Assembly: GCA_003158895.1 (NCBI GenBank)
Contig: PMLO01000168.1
Coordinates: 1-9,981 of the forward strand
Source: Propionibacteriaceae bacterium
GTDB lineage: Bacteria; Actinomycetota; Actinomycetes; Propionibacteriales; Propionibacteriaceae
DNA: 9,981 nucleotides
Direction of reading: 5' to 3'
Made by a program: the position numbers and the translations under genes. The notes beneath the pieces are model-generated. The model had not been told where the DNA came from and ran no database searches. It saw only the letters and a program-made list of their open reading frames with translations. Below, in pieces: positions 6,464 through 9,981 of this stretch. Position 1 is the stretch's first letter, and every line of letters starts with the position of its first letter.

Positions 6464-9387
6464 CATCGCTCCAGCATGATGGTCTTGATCTCGAACGGCC
6501 CGAAGGCCACGCGATCGAGGTCGAGGTCGCCGATCCGTCGCTCGAGCAGGTCGGTCTCGTGGACACCGATGTGGTTCAGAGACGTGGTCACGGACGTGGT
6601 CGTCGAGCGGCCCAGGCTCTCGTACAGCCTCAGCACCACACCGTCCCCGTCCTCGGCGATCTTCACCGTGTCGACGACGATGCCGGGGTCGCTCGTGGAG
6701 ACGACGCTGTCGAAGCGTGCGCCATCAACGATGGTCAGAGGGTTGTTGAGCCGATAGCCCTGCGCGATGACTGCCCCGAGGTCCTCGGGATCGAACGGCA
6801 TGAAGGCGTACGTGAAGTGGTGGCTCCCCCGGTCGGCGGACTTGTCGGGGAACGTGGGCGAGCGCAGCAGGTTGAGGCTGATGAGGCCGTTCTTGGCCCG
6901 GTGTCCGTACTTCGAGTCGTTGAGGAGCGCGAATCCTCCGTACATGTCCTCGGTCGCGATCCACTTGTGGGCGCACACCTCGAACTGCGCCTTCTCGTAG
7001 CTGTCGCGCTCGGTGGTCGGCCGCGAGATGTGGCCGAACTGGATCTCGCACGTCGCCGTGTCGCCGTACCGCGTCGGGCGGAACTCGGCGCGCAGCATCC
7101 GGTGGGTCTCGTGCCACTCGACGCGGGTGTCGAACCGTACGAGGGCACTCCCCTGCTCGAGGATCACGAGCTGGTCGACCGTGACGTTCGGGAGCGTGTA
7201 CGTGTTCCGGCGCCCTACCGTCGGACCGTCACGGAACGACTCCGACCGTGCGAGCGGCAGAACCTTCGGCACCTTGTTGACGTAGTCGGGAGAGATGTCC
7301 CAGGCGTCGAAGGGGAACTGGTACGGGTCGTCGTGCAGCACGAGCCGGTTGAGTCCGGCACCGGCGTGCTCGGCGCCAGACGCATCCTTCACGGACGCGA
7401 TCTCACCGGTGTCGGAGAACTGCAGCGTGAGGATGCCGTTGCTGATCGTGTCGCTCCTCATGGTCAGCTCGTCCGACTCCTCGGCCGGCCGCAGCGCCGC
7501 AGCTGCGTAGGGGCCTGTGTCGGCGACGTACCAGCGGCCGTCGTGCTGAACATGTTCATGTCGCGAAAACGACGTGAGGTTGAGCGCGGACGGGTCGTCA
7601 CCGCTCGTGGGCAGCCGCCAGACAAGCCGGTCGATCAAGCAGCCCAGCTCCAGCTCGATCCTCGCGTACGTCTCCCGCGCCTCCCGGTGGACACGCTCGA
7701 TCGATGAGCCCGGGATGATGTCATGGAACTGATGGAGCAGCACGTCGCGCCAGTGCTGGGCGAGAGGCTCCCGGCTGTCCTCGCCGACGATCACGGCGAG
7801 CGCCTCCGCGTTGTGAAGCAACCTTTCCATGACCCGGTTGCTCCGCTTCATCTCCGACTGGGTCGTGTACGTGCCCTGGTGAGTCTCCAGGTACAGCTCC
7901 CCACGATGCGTGTGCTCGATCTCGCGCTGCTCGAGTGCGCGGAAGAATCGGTCGGCGGTCGAAAACTCCACCCGCGGCAGCCCGTACAGGTCGTGCTCCC
8001 TGGCGAGCAGCTCGAGGTGGATCTCGCCCGGTCCCCCGCCGCCGTCGCCCGCGCCGTACACCAGCAGGGCTGTCTCGAGGTCACGTTCCGGGTACATGTG
8101 GATCCCCTTCAGCAGCCCGTCTGCCGCGGCCCTGCTGTTGTAGTCCCCCTCCGGGGGCATGTGCACGAGGACGCTCGACCCGTCGATCCCCTCCCACGTG
8201 AACGTGCGGTACGGGAAGTTGTTGACCTTGTTCCAGCTCAGCTTGATCGTCTGGAACCAGTCCATGCCCGACTTGCGGAGGATCTGCGGCAGGTTCCCGT
8301 TGTAGCCGAACGTGTCCGGCAGCCAGCACAGGCGCATGTCGTCCGGCGCGATGCCGAACTCCTCGCTGAGGAACCGTCGTCCCACCAGCGACTGGCGCAC
8401 GAGCGACTCACCGCTCGGCAGGTTGGTGTCGGGTTCAACCCAGAAGGCCCCCTGCAGCTCGATGCGCCCGGCACCGACCGCCGCTTTGATGCGCTCGAAC
8501 AGCGCAGGCTGGTGGTGCTTCATCCACCACAGCTGCTGCGGCTGGCTCGTGCCGTAGACGTACCCGGGGTGCTGGTCGATGGTGTTGAGTGCGCGGGCGT
8601 ACGTCCTGGCCGACTTGCGCCGCGTTTCCCGCAAGGGCCACAACCACGCCATGTCGAGATGCCCGTGACCGACGGCGCTGTACGTGAAGTCGCTCGTCGT
8701 CCTCTGGCCCAGCGGCTCGGCGAGGATGCGGCGCGCACCGGGGGTGTCGCCGGCGACGAAGCGAGCGTAGGCCCCGGCAAGAGCTGCCTCGAGGCGCCGG
8801 GCAAGGCCAGGTTCGTGGGTCGACGCGGCGAGGACCACGAGCGTGAGGTAGTCGTAGTACAGGCCGTACGCATCCTCGTCGCGGGTCACGACGCGGGCGC
8901 CGTGATAGACGGCCTTGCCGATCTCGAAAAGCAGGACGCCGTTGAAGGCCACATCGGCGTAGAAGTCGACGTGTCCCGAGGCGAGGTCGAGGCCGGTGAC
9001 GGGGCGATACGCCCCGCCGGAGTGTGGCAGGTCCCCTTGGATCCAGACCGTGCTCACCGAGTCCACGACCTCGCCGCTACCGGAGTAGATGAGCCCTTCG
9101 CCACGGATGCCGAGCATCACGCGCGGATCGGCCACACCAAGGGGGACTTCGCCCGTGATGTGCAGCCACGCACAGTCGTACTTCTTGCCCCACGCCACCC
9201 CGGCCGAAATCGGCCGGAAGGCCGAGTGATCGAGGAGGTCGTACGGGATGGGCTCCGGCGACGTGACGATCTGCGCGTCGAGTTCCGCGACGGTGGTGAA
9301 GATCGAATGACGGATCCGCATCAGCCGCCGGTAGTCGCGCGGTCGCTTCTGCGCCACGCTGACGAGGGTCCTCAGAACCTCCAGCAC
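6463..9387 (-). CDS. Alpha-mannosidase, glycoside hydrolase family 38
   Basis: This is a retaining, zinc-dependent exo-alpha-mannosidase of 974 residues that removes mannose from alpha-mannosides. An N-terminal accessory domain covers about 1-230. The GH38 catalytic domain starts at GHGHLDMAWLWP (240-251), where His243 and Asp245 are expected zinc ligands. The nucleophile is Asp358 in WLPDTFGY, also a zinc ligand. The conserved LETHQGTYTTQ is at 500-510, and His555 in QFHDIIPGSS is the expected fourth ligand. A C-terminal beta-rich domain (about 600-974) contains LRSPTFPDKSAD. No signal peptide or anchor is seen, so it should act in the cytoplasm on imported oligosaccharides. The GTG at 9387 has AGGAG 5 nt upstream, and no other start exists in frame before the stop at 9463-9465. 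The stop overlaps the symporter start and the GH130 gene lies 112 nt upstream, all on one strand. The linkage preference (alpha-1,2, 1,3 or 1,6) cannot be read from the sequence. Confidence 0.95.
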   Translation of the reverse strand: MLEVLRTLVSVAQKRPRDYRRLMRIRHSIFTTVAELDAQIVTSPEPIPYDLLDHSAFRPISAGVAWGKKYDCAWLHITGEVPLGVADPRVMLGIRGEGLIYSGSGEVVDSVSTVWIQGDLPHSGGAYRPVTGLDLASGHVDFYADVAFNGVLLFEIGKAVYHGARVVTRDEDAYGLYYDYLTLVVLAASTHEPGLARRLEAALAGAYARFVAGDTPGARRILAEPLGQRTTSDFTYSAVGHGHLDMAWLWPLRETRRKSARTYARALNTIDQHPGYVYGTSQPQQLWWMKHHQPALFERIKAAVGAGRIELQGAFWVEPDTNLPSGESLVRQSLVGRRFLSEEFGIAPDDMRLCWLPDTFGYNGNLPQILRKSGMDWFQTIKLSWNKVNNFPYRTFTWEGIDGSSVLVHMPPEGDYNSRAAADGLLKGIHMYPERDLETALLVYGAGDGGGGPGEIHLELLAREHDLYGLPRVEFSTADRFFRALEQREIEHTHRGELYLETHQGTYTTQSEMKRSNRVMERLLHNAEALAVIVGEDSREPLAQHWRDVLLHQFHDIIPGSSIERVHREARETYARIELELGCLIDRLVWRLPTSGDDPSALNLTSFSRHEHVQHDGRWYVADTGPYAAAALRPAEESDELTMRSDTISNGILTLQFSDTGEIASVKDASGAEHAGAGLNRLVLHDDPYQFPFDAWDISPDYVNKVPKVLPLARSESFRDGPTVGRRNTYTLPNVTVDQLVILEQGSALVRFDTRVEWHETHRMLRAEFRPTRYGDTATCEIQFGHISRPTTERDSYEKAQFEVCAHKWIATEDMYGGFALLNDSKYGHRAKNGLISLNLLRSPTFPDKSADRGSHHFTYAFMPFDPEDLGAVIAQGYRLNNPLTIVDGARFDSVVSTSDPGIVVDTVKIAEDGDGVVLRLYESLGRSTTTSVTTSLNHIGVHETDLLERRIGDLDLDRVAFGPFEIKTIMLER
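6469..6472 (-). promoter_or_regulatory. Ribosome binding site of the symporter gene
   Basis: On the - strand this reads GGAG, inside the last codons of the mannosidase gene. It is 5 nt from the second ATG (6463) and only 2 nt from the first (6466), which decides the start in favour of 6463. Confidence 0.5.
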
Positions 9388-9499
9388 CGTCTCTCCTGTT
9401 CGTGCCCCACCATCGAGGTACCCGGTGCGCCCGACTGTACTTGCCTGTGGAGCGAGAGCGGATCACCACACGTGTCGCGGTGCCCGATCAGAGCGTCGA
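9388..9499 (-). other. Intergenic spacer between the GH130 and GH38 genes
   Basis: This 112-nt gap on the shared strand contains the GH38 ribosome binding site. It also holds the perfect 8-bp palindrome ACACGTGT at 9468-9475, flanked by CACC and GGTG and, further out, GATC on both sides (9461-9464 and 9486-9489). I see no confident -10/-35 pair; TACAGT on the - strand (about 9434-9439) is a possible -10 without a matching -35. It could be a regulator site, a processing hairpin or nothing. Confidence 0.35.
9393..9397 (-). promoter_or_regulatory. Ribosome binding site of the alpha-mannosidase gene
   Basis: On the - strand this is AGGAG, 5 nt before a GTG codon. It supports the GTG start at 9387 over the in-frame ATG 22 codons further in. 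Confidence 0.75.
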
Positions 9500-9981
9500 T
9501 CAGAAGATGGGCCGGGGCCCTGCACCGAGCCAGTGGAAGGCGTCGAACAGCGCGGACAGCGTGATGTGGGCCACACGGATGCGGTCGTCGCCCACGCCGT
9601 GGGGGATCCACAACGTCCCGTCGTGGATGATCCCCCCGCAGCTGTAGACCACGTCGGGGACGTAGCCGGTGCGCTGGGCGCCCTGCGGTGTCACGAGCGG
9701 TTCAGGAAGAACCGCCAGAACGAGCGTGGGGTCGTCACGATCCAAGAGGATCGCGCCGATCGAATAGACCCGCATGGGCCCAACACCGTGAGTGAGTACC
9801 AACCAGCCCTCGGACGTCTCTATCGGCGGCCCGCAGTTTCCGCTCTGTACGACCTCCCAGATCGCTGCTGGGGGGTACACCAGCTCCTCGCTCCCCCAGT
9901 CCAGCCCGTCGAGCGAACGGCTCAGCGAGATGCTCTCGCCATCGCCGCGCCCCAATGCGAGCACCTCGCCCCCCACGCGTC
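9500..9981 (-). CDS. GH130 family beta-mannoside hydrolase or phosphorylase, 5' partial
   Basis: This is the C-terminal part (159 residues visible) of a five-bladed beta-propeller enzyme of glycoside hydrolase family 130, whose members act on beta-linked mannosides either by phosphorolysis or by hydrolysis. The evidence is the ordered family pattern: SRSLDGLDW, then GPPIETSEGWLVLTHGV, YSIGAILLDRDDP, LPEPLVTP, and GYVPDVVYSCGGIIHDGTLWIPHGVGD near the end. The frame is open to the window edge and the GTG at 9976 is internal, so the true start and the catalytic aspartate lie outside. The lysine that phosphorylases place before the I-G-x-G segment is Gln here, which leans towards hydrolysis, although the arginines needed to decide are not in the window. 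It is the most upstream visible gene of the mannoside cassette, 112 nt before the alpha-mannosidase. The stop codon is the TGA at 9502-9500. Confidence 0.85.
   Translation of the reverse strand, partial: RVGGEVLALGRGDGESISLSRSLDGLDWGSEELVYPPAAIWEVVQSGNCGPPIETSEGWLVLTHGVGPMRVYSIGAILLDRDDPTLVLAVLPEPLVTPQGAQRTGYVPDVVYSCGGIIHDGTLWIPHGVGDDRIRVAHITLSALFDAFHWLGAGPRPIF

Noticed and set aside
7723..9564. A 613-codon open frame on the + strand opposite the alpha-mannosidase
   Set aside because: Its composition is Arg/Val/Pro-rich and resembles no family, while the other strand encodes an intact GH38 enzyme with all catalytic residues.
1..9981. tRNA, rRNA, CRISPR, insertion sequence, phage or defence genes
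   Set aside because: All long stretches are accounted for by recognised metabolic or repair genes, and the gaps are too short and show no repeat arrays or RNA-gene folds.

Overview
This window is GC-rich bacterial DNA, with G or C in almost every third codon position, GTG/TTG starts and no tRNA, rRNA, IS or CRISPR signal. The protein types (a GguAB-type sugar ABC transporter, RecQ with helicase, zinc and HRDC parts, a YdhG/DUF1801 protein, GH38 and GH130 glycosidases) and the codon use point to a high-GC actinobacterium. Something near Nocardioidaceae is a guess only. It reads as ordinary chromosome carrying two carbohydrate-use modules.

Left part (1-2688, + strand): the 3' end of a monosaccharide ABC transporter operon. 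It holds a two-domain sugar ATPase whose first ~90 residues lie outside the window, followed 2 nt later by the membrane permease. The sugar-binding protein is presumably upstream. The operon ends at a long hairpin (about 2691-2747), which sits between it and the convergent recQ.

Right part (2741-9981, all - strand): read in the direction of transcription, the order is a GH130 beta-mannoside-active enzyme (5' end outside the window), a GH38 alpha-mannosidase, a GPH-family (MelB-like) cation:sugar symporter that overlaps the mannosidase stop codon, a small DUF1801 protein with its own strong ribosome binding site, and recQ. The first three form a coherent cassette for taking up manno-oligosaccharides and degrading them in the cytoplasm: the symporter imports, GH38 removes alpha-mannose, and GH130 acts on beta-mannosidic linkages. 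No signal peptide is visible on the complete GH38. DUF1801 and recQ look like housekeeping neighbours rather than part of the sugar pathway.

The coding density is high. The only gaps are 2689-2740, 4595-4634, 5067-5137 and 9388-9499, so no stretch above 300 bases lacks a gene. I found no clearly undescribed system. The most useful second looks are the mannoside cassette, the GH130 residues that bear on hydrolase versus phosphorylase activity, the strand-asymmetric terminator, and a sharp difference in the use of the word CGTACG between the two halves.
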